10,695 nucleotides of DNA from Smithella sp. ME-1 (GCA_000495415.1 AWGX01000875.1:1-10695); one strand, 5' to 3'; numbered from the stretch's first letter, positions 1-6,149 are shown. The notes: generated by a model from the letters alone, not told the origin. Program-made: numbers and translations.

Positions 1-311
1 GGATCACGCATGGACAAGCGAACACCCGATTCCTGAAAAACCCATGCGTTAACCGTATCGAGCAGACGGATAGATGTATCAAGGTTGTCTCTGCCAGGCC
101 TGCAACTGAAATCAATGTCCTCGGAAAACCGATAGCCGTCATAATAACAGTGCCGCAGGCACGTCCCGCCCTTGAAGACCCAGCCGTGCTTTTTCGCGCC
201 TGAATGAGTTAATCCCGACAGCAGCCAGAGGATGACATAGTCCTTTTCAGCCTGATCAAAACGGAGACCTTCCTTTTCGGCTACATGATGCAGTTGGGCC
301 GTCGTAATCAT
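1..311 (-). CDS. abiEii: AbiEii-type nucleotidyltransferase toxin, N-terminal part (runs off left edge)
   Basis: Toxin half of a type IV AbiE toxin-antitoxin / abortive-infection pair. The family is a DNA polymerase beta-like nucleotidyltransferase thought to modify a cellular RNA target using NTPs. Reading minus from the ATG at 311 gives 103 residues before the window ends. The diagnostic nucleotidyltransferase core is present: F-K-G-G-T at about residues 46-50, then R-F-S-E-D-I-D-F at 61-68, where D65 and D67 would be the metal-binding acidic pair. Family members are usually about 220-320 residues, so roughly a third is seen. The ATG overlaps the stop of abiEi in an ATGA tetranucleotide (308-311), which implies translational coupling. 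No separate Shine-Dalgarno decides the start, but the overlap and the N-terminal alignment to the family support it. Whether the gene is intact beyond the edge cannot be told. Confidence 0.88.
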   Translation of the reverse strand, partial: MITTAQLHHVAEKEGLRFDQAEKDYVILWLLSGLTHSGAKKHGWVFKGGTCLRHCYYDGYRFSEDIDFSCRPGRDNLDTSIRLLDTVNAWVFQESGVRLSMRD

Positions 312-1114
312 GGTTTTATCTCCGCGTTTATCAGAAGGCCCCATCTTCGATTGTATTTACCGTGCTTAGGCATGGTCGGATCAAGGGGAGAAAAACCGGG
401 GGCACGGGGTATCGCAGTTCGCAAGGCTTCAACGTCTCCCAGTCCCAAAGTCTCCATCATGAACCCCAGACGTTTGCCAACAGCGGAGTTACCGATTTTG
501 GCGGCGTATTTTCTCAGCTTCTTCTCGTCCAGCGCTTTCCAGGACGAGGCAACTGCCTTAGCGATTTCACTCACGCCGCCGACGTACTGCGGAAGATCCA
601 GTCCGTCGATGATTGTCTTCTCGCGGTCGGTTATGCTGAAGGGATTCTCGTCTATCCAGTCCTTCACGATACCGAAAAACTTTTCCGGTCTCAGCGATAC
701 GATCTTGTAGGTCACGCCCAGCACATCTCCCGGTTGCCGGCGCACCGGGTGATCGGTAGCCACAAAGACCGTACGGGGAAGCTGTTCCGTCATGCCGTGG
801 TGGTTGAGCGCCGACCAGTATGAAATCACTGCCGGAGATACGAGTTCCATGGCAATCACAAACTCATGCAACTGTGGCGAACGGTCTTCGCCGGAAGAAA
901 GCGGAACAACGGCAAACCGCCCTCTGCGGATGCGTCGTATCCAGCCCTTACGTTGAAGCCGCTCCAGAAATTGAGGTGTAGGATCATCCTTTGTGTGCCC
1001 CAATGCCTCTCGCGCAAAGGCAAGTGTAAAGGTCGGGTGCGTCCCCGCCTTGGCAAGAAACACAGCCTCCCTCTTTCCCAACTGGCCCTTTGTTATATTA
1101 TGTATGTCATTCAT
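308..1114 (-). CDS. abiEi: AbiEi-family antitoxin and transcriptional repressor
   Basis: Antitoxin of the type IV AbiE system; in characterised members the N-terminal winged helix-turn-helix binds inverted repeats in the abiE promoter and the C-terminal domain is needed for antitoxicity. Here an N-terminal wHTH fits residues about 10-60 (L-Q-R-K-G-W-I-R-R-I-R-R-G-R-F-A is the typical wing). The C-terminal domain follows from about residue 70 (S-P-A-V-I-S-Y-W-S-A-L-N-H-H-G, then F-V-A-T at about 120). I chose ATG at 1114 (268 aa). A GTG at 1123 is also in frame (271 aa), but its only AGG is 2 bases away, too close to serve it. Length is normal for the family. The gene overlaps abiEii by 4 bases. 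Regulation is probably autorepression through the inverted repeat at 1092-1151, whose left arm lies inside the first codons. This stretch is clearly GC-richer than higBA. Confidence 0.9.
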   Translation of the reverse strand: MNDIHNITKGQLGKREAVFLAKAGTHPTFTLAFAREALGHTKDDPTPQFLERLQRKGWIRRIRRGRFAVVPLSSGEDRSPQLHEFVIAMELVSPAVISYWSALNHHGMTEQLPRTVFVATDHPVRRQPGDVLGVTYKIVSLRPEKFFGIVKDWIDENPFSITDREKTIIDGLDLPQYVGGVSEIAKAVASSWKALDEKKLRKYAAKIGNSAVGKRLGFMMETLGLGDVEALRTAIPRAPGFSPLDPTMPKHGKYNRRWGLLINAEIKP

Positions 1115-1151
1115 AGTCTGCACAGCCTATCTATGTCACGTATAATATAAC
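1092..1151. repeat. Inverted repeat, probable AbiEi operator
   Basis: The left arm at 1092-1110 and the reverse complement of the right arm at 1133-1151 both begin GTTATATTAT and end with TG-any-CAT; 15 of 19 positions match. The arms are separated by 22 bases, putting their centres 41 bases apart, close to four helical turns. One arm covers the -10 box, the other the start of the coding region. AbiEi proteins are known to bind paired inverted repeats cooperatively, so this is the expected autoregulatory site. Binding itself is an inference. Confidence 0.65.
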
Positions 1152-1169
1152 ATTTTATAGATAAGTCAA
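1142..1169 (-). promoter_or_regulatory. Promoter of abiEi-abiEii
   Basis: On the minus strand a TTGACT -35 box (1169-1164) is followed after 16 bases by a TATTAT -10 box (1147-1142). Each differs from the sigma70 consensus by one base. The predicted transcript starts near 1135, about 20 bases before the ATG at 1114. The -10 box sits inside the right arm of the inverted repeat (1133-1151), so a protein bound there would block RNA polymerase. Confidence 0.7.
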
Positions 1170-1199
1170 GATATTTTCCGTGACGCTGTAGTGGATTGT

Positions 1200-1376
1200 G
1201 TGACTAATGAAGTGCAAGGGGCACGAAAAAGCCGAAGGCGGTTCCATACCTTTGTTGGATTTTACTGGATCACCTTCTGGTGGAGGCGGCAGTAGCTTTT
1301 CTATTTCCTGTGCTAACGTTGCTCTGTCAATAACGGGATTGCAGCCACCGCAGTATTTAAGGCCGAGCAATTTCAA
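1200..1376 (-). pseudogene. N-terminal fragment of a small CGGC-motif protein
   Basis: Reading minus from a TTG at 1376 gives about 30 residues beginning L-G-L-K-Y-C-G-G-C-N-P-V-I-D-R and then an E-I-E-K-L-L-P-P-P-P stretch. I recall this opening from a family of small uncharacterised proteins of roughly 100-130 residues in Desulfobacterota, where a second Cys-containing motif follows. Here the similarity seems to end after about residue 33. The frame continues with unrecognised residues to a stop at 1155, running into the abiE promoter. There is no ATG and no Shine-Dalgarno, and the TTG lies 2 bases after the higA stop. I read it as a remnant left when TA modules were inserted or the gene was eroded. 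A short functional TTG-started protein coupled to higA is the alternative. The 3' limit given is approximate. Confidence 0.45.
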
Positions 1377-1378
1377 TT

Positions 1379-1705
1379 CTAAGCCACAGCCGCATGTTTG
1401 CTGTTGCTACCGGTTAATTCATTATAAGAATGAATTTTTTTCAATTCGGTCTTAAGACTATTTGTTTCCTCTTCCAAATCATAATCATTTTGCAGGCCAA
1501 GCCAAAATTGCGGACTGTTTCCGAAATATTTGGCAAGCCTCAAAGCAGTGTCGGCAGTAATTCTTCTTTTGCCCTTAATAATTTCCGAAACTCGTGTTTG
1601 GGGAATCTTAATTTCCCTGGACAAGCGATAAGCGGTTATATTTAACGGCATTAGAAACTCTTTATCAAGAATTTCACCGGGATGAATGTTGGGTAGTTTT
1701 TTCAT
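1379..1705 (-). CDS. higA: HigA-family antitoxin (XRE helix-turn-helix)
   Basis: Antitoxin and autorepressor of the HigBA type II module; it binds HigB to neutralise its RNase activity and binds the operon promoter. At 108 residues the length is typical. The opening H-P-G-E-I-L (residues 8-13) is the classical HigA/VapI signature. The helix-turn-helix spans about residues 23-60, with recognition-helix sequence P-Q-T-R-V-S-E-I-I-K-G-K-R. It is followed by T-A-L-R-L-A-K-Y-F-G-N-S-P-Q-F-W-L, also a hallmark of the family. The start is fixed by a strong AAGGAGA Shine-Dalgarno (1717-1711) 5 bases before the ATG. That ribosome site begins inside the higB stop codon, so the two genes are probably translationally coupled. 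The likely operator is the dyad upstream of higB. Confidence 0.93.
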   Translation of the reverse strand: MKKLPNIHPGEILDKEFLMPLNITAYRLSREIKIPQTRVSEIIKGKRRITADTALRLAKYFGNSPQFWLGLQNDYDLEEETNSLKTELKKIHSYNELTGSNSKHAAVA

Positions 1706-1716
1706 AAATATCTCCT

Positions 1717-1998
1717 TTAATGATAATCGATTATTTCAACATTATGCGCATTTCCATTTATCCATTCGAAACAAATACGCCATTGATCGTTTATTCTTAT
1801 GCTGTATTGTCCTTTTCTTTTTCCCTTCAAAAGTTCAAGACGATTCGAAGGAGGTATTTTCAAATCATTCAATGAAAATGAATTATTTAACATTCTCAGC
1901 TTTCGGCGCGCTATCTCCTGTATCTGAGGTGGATATTTTCTTGATATTTCTCCATTCCATATAAGATTTGTCTCTTTTGATTTGAAGGATAAAATCAT
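1717..1998 (-). CDS. higB: HigB-family toxin (RelE/ParE superfamily mRNA interferase)
   Basis: Toxin of the HigBA module; HigB cleaves mRNA in the ribosome A site. The 93-residue length and the order toxin-then-antitoxin are typical of HigBA and the reverse of most TA operons. Family features visible are the start M-I-L-S-F-K-S-K-E-T, the central L-K-I-P-P-S-N-R-L-E-L-L-K-G positions (about 48-61), Q-Y-S-I-R-I-N-D-Q-W-R-I-C-F (about 65-78) and the terminal V-E-I-I-D-Y-H. The RIND-QWRI segment and C-terminal Tyr/His are the region of the RNase active site in this family. No Shine-Dalgarno precedes the ATG and the -10 box is only 6 bases upstream, so the mRNA is predicted to be leaderless. It is separated from higA by 11 bases. 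Confidence 0.93.
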   Translation of the reverse strand: MILSFKSKETNLIWNGEISRKYPPQIQEIARRKLRMLNNSFSLNDLKIPPSNRLELLKGKRKGQYSIRINDQWRICFEWINGNAHNVEIIDYH

Positions 1999-2004
1999 GC
2001 TGGT

Positions 2005-2033
2005 ATAGTATCGATACTCGATAGTAATGTCAA
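2005..2033 (-). promoter_or_regulatory. Promoter of higB-higA, predicted leaderless
   Basis: The minus strand shows a perfect TTGACA -35 box (2033-2028), a 17-base spacer and a TACTAT -10 box (2010-2005). The higB ATG is at 1998, so only 6 bases lie between the -10 box and the start codon. A normal +1 would fall on or within a base or two of the A of the ATG. Confidence 0.72.
2007..2018. promoter_or_regulatory. 12-bp perfect palindrome over the higBA -10 box, probable HigA operator
   Basis: AGTATCGATACT is its own reverse complement. It covers the end of the spacer and most of the -10 box. An overlapping second dyad, with TACT at 2015-2018 and AGTA at 2023-2026, extends the symmetrical region toward the -35 box. 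HigA proteins repress their own promoter from such sites; binding here is inferred from position. Confidence 0.6.
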
Positions 2034-2124
2034 GCGGTATTATTTGAATGAATTAAGTTTTTATGTCCCTTGAATTGTCACCAGTTTTCCTCATTCTTGT
2101 TGTTTGATTTTAGACTAAAATAGC

Positions 2125-3576
2125 TTAGTCTTTAATCCCGGCGATTTCTTTAGCCAGCTTCTTCTTGTATTCGAGGTTGCCCTGACGGGAGATCATAATC
2201 CGCTGAGCCTGCGGTGAACCAGCGCCGTGCATGGATTCCGTGCGATAACCAACAGCGGCCGTGCCCAAGGTGATATTTTCCACCAGCCTTAAAATGCGGC
2301 AACGGTTCTCAGTGGATACCGAAGCAATTCCTTTAAAGTATTTTTCAACTATTTTGCCTATTTCCGGATGACGCAAATCCTTTTCCGAAGCCATGGTGAC
2401 CATTAATCCGCCCGCGATATCTTCTGCCAGCCTGGCGATTTCGTAAGGGAATCTGGTCACGTTTTGTTTGCAGACATTGGCCAGCAGCAAATCAATCAGG
2501 TAGGTTCCGGATGCGGTTTTATGCCCCTGCGCGGAACAGGCAATACCGCAGGAGAAAAGCGTTTCGTTCAGATGGATCATTTCAATCAGTTTATCTTTGA
2601 TATGAGATGCTTTGGAAGCGCCGTTGTATTCGGCAGCCAGAGCCGCCGCTCCGATAAGTACGTCACCTACACCAACCTTGCAGCCGCCATAGCTCTGGCG
2701 GTGATAGCCGGCAAAGCGTTCCACCAGAGCGCCGCTAAAGTCATATTCTCCGCACATAAACACATTTTCCCAGGGGACAAACAGATTATCGAAAACCATA
2801 AGCGCTTCGTGGCCGCCAAACTGATGGTTGCCTACATCTATTTCTCCACCTTCGAGTTTTCGCGTGTCGCAGGACTGCCTGCCGTAAATGTAAGAAATGC
2901 CTTCCGCGTCGGCAGGCGCGGCGAAAGAAACGGCGTAATCGGCGTCATCTTTGGTCATAGCGATAGTCGGCATAACTAAAATCCAGTGCGAATTAATGGC
3001 TCCCGTCTGATGGGCTTTGGCACCCCGTACTACAATGCCATCCTTTCTTTTTTCTACAACGCGCGTGTAAAGGTCCGGGTCCGCCTGTTTGCTCGGCGGC
3101 AGGCTGCGGTCGCCTTTAGGGTCGGTCATGGCGCCATCCACAGTGAAATCATTTTCCTGCATCATTTTTAGAAATTTGATAAATCGCTCATGATAATGAG
3201 TGCCTAGTTTCTTATCCATTTCAAAAGTGACGCTGTCCACGGCATTTATAGCATCCATACCGACGCACCTTTGGAAACAGGAAGCAGTTTTCTGTCCCAT
3301 CAGTCGTTGCATTTTTACTTTTTTGATCAGGTCTTCAGTGCTTTGGTGCAAATGGCAAAAACGGTTTATTTTTTCTCCGGTCATGTGGGATTTCGCAGTC
3401 ATCAGCTCTTCGTGCTGTGGATCCTGAGCTAAAGCATAGGTCATCTTTACGGAATTCATAGATGGTCTGATTATCGGATGGTCCACCGGATTTTTCACCA
3501 ATTCACCCAGCAGGTACACTTTCAGATTCATTTTACGCAGGCTTTCTTCATATTGGTCGGCGGTTTTTAATGTCAT
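2125..3576 (-). CDS. abfD: 4-hydroxybutyryl-CoA dehydratase / vinylacetyl-CoA delta-isomerase
   Basis: Converts 4-hydroxybutyryl-CoA to crotonyl-CoA by a radical mechanism using FAD and an oxygen-sensitive [4Fe-4S] cluster, and isomerises vinylacetyl-CoA to crotonyl-CoA; cytoplasmic. Similarity to the Clostridium aminobutyricum enzyme runs over the whole length. The cluster ligands are all present: C100 and C104 in A-S-C-F-Q-R-C-V-G-M-D, and H292 and C299 in G-Y-H-R-Q-S-Y-G-G-C-K. The conserved R-T-E-S-M-H-G-A-G-S-P-Q motif lies near the C terminus. These residues separate it from the related flavin-dependent 4-hydroxyphenylacetate 3-hydroxylases. I chose ATG at 3576 (483 aa): AAGGAG at 3591-3586 lies 9 bases upstream, whereas an in-frame TTG at 3594 would place the ribosome site inside the gene. 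The gene is single, with an extended -10 promoter, and diverges from the small membrane-protein gene. A role with the nearby isomerase and FMN protein is inferred. Confidence 0.94.
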   Translation of the reverse strand: MTLKTADQYEESLRKMNLKVYLLGELVKNPVDHPIIRPSMNSVKMTYALAQDPQHEELMTAKSHMTGEKINRFCHLHQSTEDLIKKVKMQRLMGQKTASCFQRCVGMDAINAVDSVTFEMDKKLGTHYHERFIKFLKMMQENDFTVDGAMTDPKGDRSLPPSKQADPDLYTRVVEKRKDGIVVRGAKAHQTGAINSHWILVMPTIAMTKDDADYAVSFAAPADAEGISYIYGRQSCDTRKLEGGEIDVGNHQFGGHEALMVFDNLFVPWENVFMCGEYDFSGALVERFAGYHRQSYGGCKVGVGDVLIGAAALAAEYNGASKASHIKDKLIEMIHLNETLFSCGIACSAQGHKTASGTYLIDLLLANVCKQNVTRFPYEIARLAEDIAGGLMVTMASEKDLRHPEIGKIVEKYFKGIASVSTENRCRILRLVENITLGTAAVGYRTESMHGAGSPQAQRIMISRQGNLEYKKKLAKEIAGIKD

Positions 3577-3656
3577 TGCTCTATGCTCCTTCAATATTGC
3601 TATTTTGCTGCACGATTAATCGACATCATTTTTTATAAATATTCAATATTTTTAAT

Positions 3657-3665
3657 ATTATACCA
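3657..3665 (-). promoter_or_regulatory. Extended -10 promoter of abfD
   Basis: The minus strand reads TGGTATAAT, a perfect TGn plus TATAAT extended -10 element. There is no good -35 box 17 bases upstream, which is usual for extended -10 promoters. The predicted start near 3650 gives a leader of about 75 bases to the ATG at 3576. Confidence 0.6.
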
Positions 3666-3689
3666 CAAATACTAACCGCTATTATTCCC

Positions 3690-3718
3690 TTGACATATAA
3701 AGATGTACTTTTTATACT
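3690..3718 (+). promoter_or_regulatory. Consensus promoter of the small membrane-protein gene
   Basis: TTGACA (3690-3695), a 17-base spacer and TATACT (3713-3718) make a near-perfect sigma70-type promoter. The predicted start is near 3725, giving a leader of about 46 bases to the ATG at 3771. It is back to back with the abfD promoter, 24 bases from that -10 element, so the two may be co-regulated or compete. Confidence 0.72.
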
Positions 3719-3770
3719 TCTTCGCCATGGGGATAGTATTATATCAGATAAATTAGCACAGGGGGGAAAA

Positions 3771-3875
3771 ATGGCGCAAATTAAGGAAAGACGCAAGTTT
3801 AATTTTGTTTTATTGGTAGTGTTAGTAATTGTTATTATTGCCGGAATTTTTTATCAATTTTTCTTGAAATTTTAA
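3771..3875 (+). CDS. 34-residue single-pass membrane protein
   Basis: Not a family I recognise. The product begins M-A-Q-I-K-E-R-R-K-F-N-F and continues as a hydrophobic helix from about residue 13 to 32 (V-L-L-V-V-L-V-I-V-I-I-A-G-I-F-Y), ending F-L-K-F. The basic KERRK segment before the helix predicts an N-in orientation with almost nothing outside. Support for a real gene is unusually strong for its size: a consensus promoter at 3690-3718 and a GGGGGG ribosome site (3761-3766) four bases before the ATG. The reading frame is open further upstream to a TTG at 3690, but that codon lies inside the promoter, so the ATG is preferred. No partner gene follows. Small hydrophobic proteins of this kind may modulate a membrane complex, form a sensor, or act as a type I-like toxin. 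None of these is shown here. Confidence 0.65.
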   Translation: MAQIKERRKFNFVLLVVLVIVIIAGIFYQFFLKF

Positions 3876-4257
3876 TCGGGCGCAACGGGTAAGCATCAGA
3901 AACATTTTTTAAATGTCCGAAGGATTAGACAAGTTACAGTGTGCTTGTAATCCCAGCTCCGATACTGGATATAGAATTTGGTAACGGATGAAGTTGCTAT
4001 AACGGATAGATTTTGAATCCCTGGTTGTAAGTGGTTTGATGGAGTCGAGGACAGTTTGTAAATCCAGTTCCCAATTTCGGAATGTCGTAAGATTTTCTTA
4101 CAGGACAAAAAGTTGTAGTGTATCTGCAATAACAGGTTGATTATTTTGTAAAATACCAAATGAAATCCATATGTTGCATCCAGTACAATTTTATTTATCT
4201 TGATAAGACAGGATTGTTAATAAATACATTGTTAAAAGAAGAAAGGAAGAAAACTAT
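3876..4257. other. 382-base intergenic region with imperfect repeats and a hairpin
   Basis: No credible gene. It holds two degenerate direct copies of a TTGTAAaTCCAG-like sequence (3945-3969 and 4056-4081), a third weaker match near 4011-4028, and two copies of TAACGGAT (3982-3989 and 4000-4007) 18 bases apart. A hairpin lies at 4083-4107. No obvious terminator follows the small membrane-protein gene. A weak TTGATA at 4200-4205 may be a -35 box for the downstream operon, but no matching -10 box is convincing. A 5' leader or a small RNA is possible. Confidence 0.4.
4083..4107. other. Hairpin with 10 paired positions and a 2-base bulge
   Basis: TGTC (4083-4086) pairs with GACA (4104-4107), and GTAAGA (4087-4092) pairs with TCTTAC (4096-4101) around a TTT loop. 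AG at 4102-4103 is bulged. No T-run follows on the plus strand, so it is not an intrinsic terminator as written. It may be a structured RNA element or chance. Confidence 0.3.
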
Positions 4258-4983
4258 ATGCCTATCATGACATGGACTAAAGATGAAACCGTAGCAATTA
4301 TAACTTTGAGCAATGGTGAAAACAGGCAAAATCTTGAATTTGCCCAAACCTTAAAAGCGATGCTGGATGAAATAATTGCCGATAAATCAGTAACAGCCTT
4401 AATCATTACCTCCAGCGATGAGAAGAATTTTTCTCAGGGCGTGGATGTTAACTGGATCATGGAAAAGATGCAGAAAAATGAACATCAGCCGGTCAGGGAT
4501 TTTATCAATGGTATGGACGATGTGTTTAAAACGCTCCTTCTTTATCCGGTGCCGGTAATTGCGGCGATTAACGGCCACGCTTTCGGTAATGGTTCGATAT
4601 TATCCTGTGCCTGTGATTTTCGTTTCATGCGGTCAGATCGTGGATTCTTTTGCTTTCCGGAAGTAAATATAGGCATTCCTTTTAGATGGGGTATGAACGC
4701 TTTTATGAAAAAAGCTATTCCTTTGCACATATTATCACAAATGGAGTTTACCGGAAATCGTTACACCGCGCCGGAACTGGAAAAGCTTAATATTATTGTA
4801 AAAGCCTGTGCCAACCAGGAAGATCTTATGGCATCGGCCGTAGCTTATGCCAAAACTTTACAGAAAAAACGGGGAATTTTCGGCAAAATAAAAGAAAGAC
4901 TGTATAGTGATATTGTTAAAGTATTAGATGATGATCATATGCCGCCATCTACAAATATCAATGTTCTGGTGGTTGCCGATTGA
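4258..4983 (+). CDS. Crotonase-family protein, delta3-delta2-enoyl-CoA isomerase-like
   Basis: Enoyl-CoA hydratase/isomerase superfamily, 241 residues (family about 240-290), cytoplasmic, acting on acyl-CoA thioesters. The first oxyanion-hole segment is N-F-S-Q-G-V-D-V (57-64) and the second is N-G-H-A-F-G-N-G-S-I-L (105-115), ending in A-C-D-F-R. The hydratase catalytic Glu144 position is Ile114, while the Glu164 position is kept as E135 in F-P-E-V-N-I-G. Loss of the first Glu with retention of the second is the pattern of enoyl-CoA isomerases, and the stretch F-M-R-S-D-R-G-F-F resembles plant-type ECI proteins. A double-bond shift is therefore more likely than hydration. The start follows an AAAGGAAG ribosome site by 8 bases. 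The gene lies 36 bases before the FMN protein, probably in one operon. The substrate is unknown; a butenoyl-CoA would suit the neighbouring abfD. Confidence 0.82.
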   Translation: MPIMTWTKDETVAIITLSNGENRQNLEFAQTLKAMLDEIIADKSVTALIITSSDEKNFSQGVDVNWIMEKMQKNEHQPVRDFINGMDDVFKTLLLYPVPVIAAINGHAFGNGSILSCACDFRFMRSDRGFFCFPEVNIGIPFRWGMNAFMKKAIPLHILSQMEFTGNRYTAPELEKLNIIVKACANQEDLMASAVAYAKTLQKKRGIFGKIKERLYSDIVKVLDDDHMPPSTNINVLVVAD

Positions 4984-5019
4984 TATAACATAATTATTTG
5001 AAATTTTAGCAGGTGGAAA

Positions 5020-6009
5020 ATGAAAACAGCCATAACGGAAATGTTCGGAATCAAATATCCCATTATATGCGGTGCCATGATGTGGCTTTGCAAACCAAAT
5101 CTCTGCGCAGCCGTATCCAACGCGGGAGGGATGGGAAACCTGACGGCCGGAAATTATTCCACGGAAGAAGACCTACGTGAAGCCATCAAACAGACAAGAA
5201 AACTGACAGATAAACCTTTTATGGTGAATGTAACTATTCTGCCTTCCGTGCATATCACAGCGGAACATCACAAGATGTATCTGAAAGTATGTGCAGAAGA
5301 AAAAGTCGCCGGTCTGGAAATATCCGGCACGCCGCTGGACAAGGCTGTGGGCAAAGAATTCATGGACGTTCTCAAAAAAGCCGGTGTGAAATTATTCCAC
5401 AAGGTCGGATCGGTGCGCCACGCCGTGCATGCCGAGAAGGCAGGTTATGACGGAATTTATGCCGCGGGAATCGAAGAAGGCGGGCATCCGTTAAATGACG
5501 ACGTCACGACAATGATACTGACACCACGTATTGCCGAAACGGTAAAAATTCCGGTTGTTACTGTTGGAGGTATTGCCGATGGCCGCACTTTAGCGGCGGC
5601 GCTCGCTTTGGGAGCTCAGGGAGTCATGATGGCAACCCGTTTTGTTGCCACACAGGAATGTGAGGTGCACGATAATATTAAACAGGAACTTATCCGGCGC
5701 CAGGAATATGAAACAGCACTTATCTGCAAAACAATTGGTTTACAGGGCAGGGCGATAAGAAATAAACTTGTTGAAGAAGTTTTGGCGGTGGAAGAAAAAG
5801 GTGGCGGTCTGGAAAAACTTATTCCGTTGATTGCCGGAGATAAAATAAAAGCGGCATGGGAATCCGGTAATGTCGATACCGCGCCCATGATGATGGGACA
5901 ATCAGTCGGGCTGGTCAGGGATATTCCCACATGTAAAGATCTTATCGAAAGAATTATAGCAGAGGCTAAAACAAATATTGAATGTGTAACGAACATGTTT
6001 AAAGATTAA
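5020..6009 (+). CDS. FMN-dependent nitronate monooxygenase / 2-nitropropane dioxygenase family protein
   Basis: TIM-barrel flavoprotein of the NMO/NPD superfamily, which also contains the enoyl-ACP reductase FabK; 329 residues, normal for the family. The N-terminal strand with the substrate-side loop is K-Y-P-I-I-C-G-A-M-M (12-21), followed by S-N-A-G-G-M-G (33-39). The conserved catalytic His is H156 in G-I-E-E-G-G-H-P-L. FMN-phosphate binding motifs are G-G-I-A-D-G (183-188) and G-V-M-M-A-T-R-F (201-208). The ribosome site AGGTGG precedes the ATG by 4 bases. In anaerobes, NMO activity with oxygen is unlikely to be the physiological role. Placement behind an acyl-CoA isomerase and near abfD suggests oxidation or reduction of an unsaturated acyl-CoA or a related flavin reaction. 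That is inference; the sequence alone does not choose between the subfamilies. No terminator is seen after it. Confidence 0.86.
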   Translation: MKTAITEMFGIKYPIICGAMMWLCKPNLCAAVSNAGGMGNLTAGNYSTEEDLREAIKQTRKLTDKPFMVNVTILPSVHITAEHHKMYLKVCAEEKVAGLEISGTPLDKAVGKEFMDVLKKAGVKLFHKVGSVRHAVHAEKAGYDGIYAAGIEEGGHPLNDDVTTMILTPRIAETVKIPVVTVGGIADGRTLAAALALGAQGVMMATRFVATQECEVHDNIKQELIRRQEYETALICKTIGLQGRAIRNKLVEEVLAVEEKGGGLEKLIPLIAGDKIKAAWESGNVDTAPMMMGQSVGLVRDIPTCKDLIERIIAEAKTNIECVTNMFKD

Positions 6010-6149
6010 AAATAAAAACAGTTACGAAATTTTTCTCAAGCAATTGTTACTCATTTAAAATACAAAAAATAACTGCCTGACCCTTTCCTTGTCTTATTGT
6101 AAATCTTACGTTAAAATAAAATGAAAGAAACTTACTTGATAATACAGAG

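Noticed and set aside
285..1150. Several long plus-strand frames opposite abiEi
   Set aside because: They are antisense shadows of a GC-rich real gene with clear family similarity on the minus strand.
2112..2131. Stem of 7 bp (AGACTAA with TTAGTCT, 6-base loop) including the abfD stop codon, as a terminator
   Set aside because: The stem is AT-rich and no T-run follows in the direction of abfD transcription, so intrinsic termination is unlikely.
3577..3594. TTG start adding 6 residues to AbfD
   Set aside because: The AAGGAG ribosome site lies between this codon and the ATG at 3576, so it serves the ATG.
3944..3958. Stretch reading TTGTAATCCCAGCT-like, resembling a primate Alu core
   Set aside because: The match is short, the surroundings are clearly bacterial and AT-rich, and a degenerate copy occurs nearby at 4056; coincidence.
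3896..4159. 87-residue minus-strand open frame in the gap before the isomerase gene
   Set aside because: It starts with TTG, has no ribosome site, shows no recognisable motif and runs through the imperfect repeats; probably noncoding.
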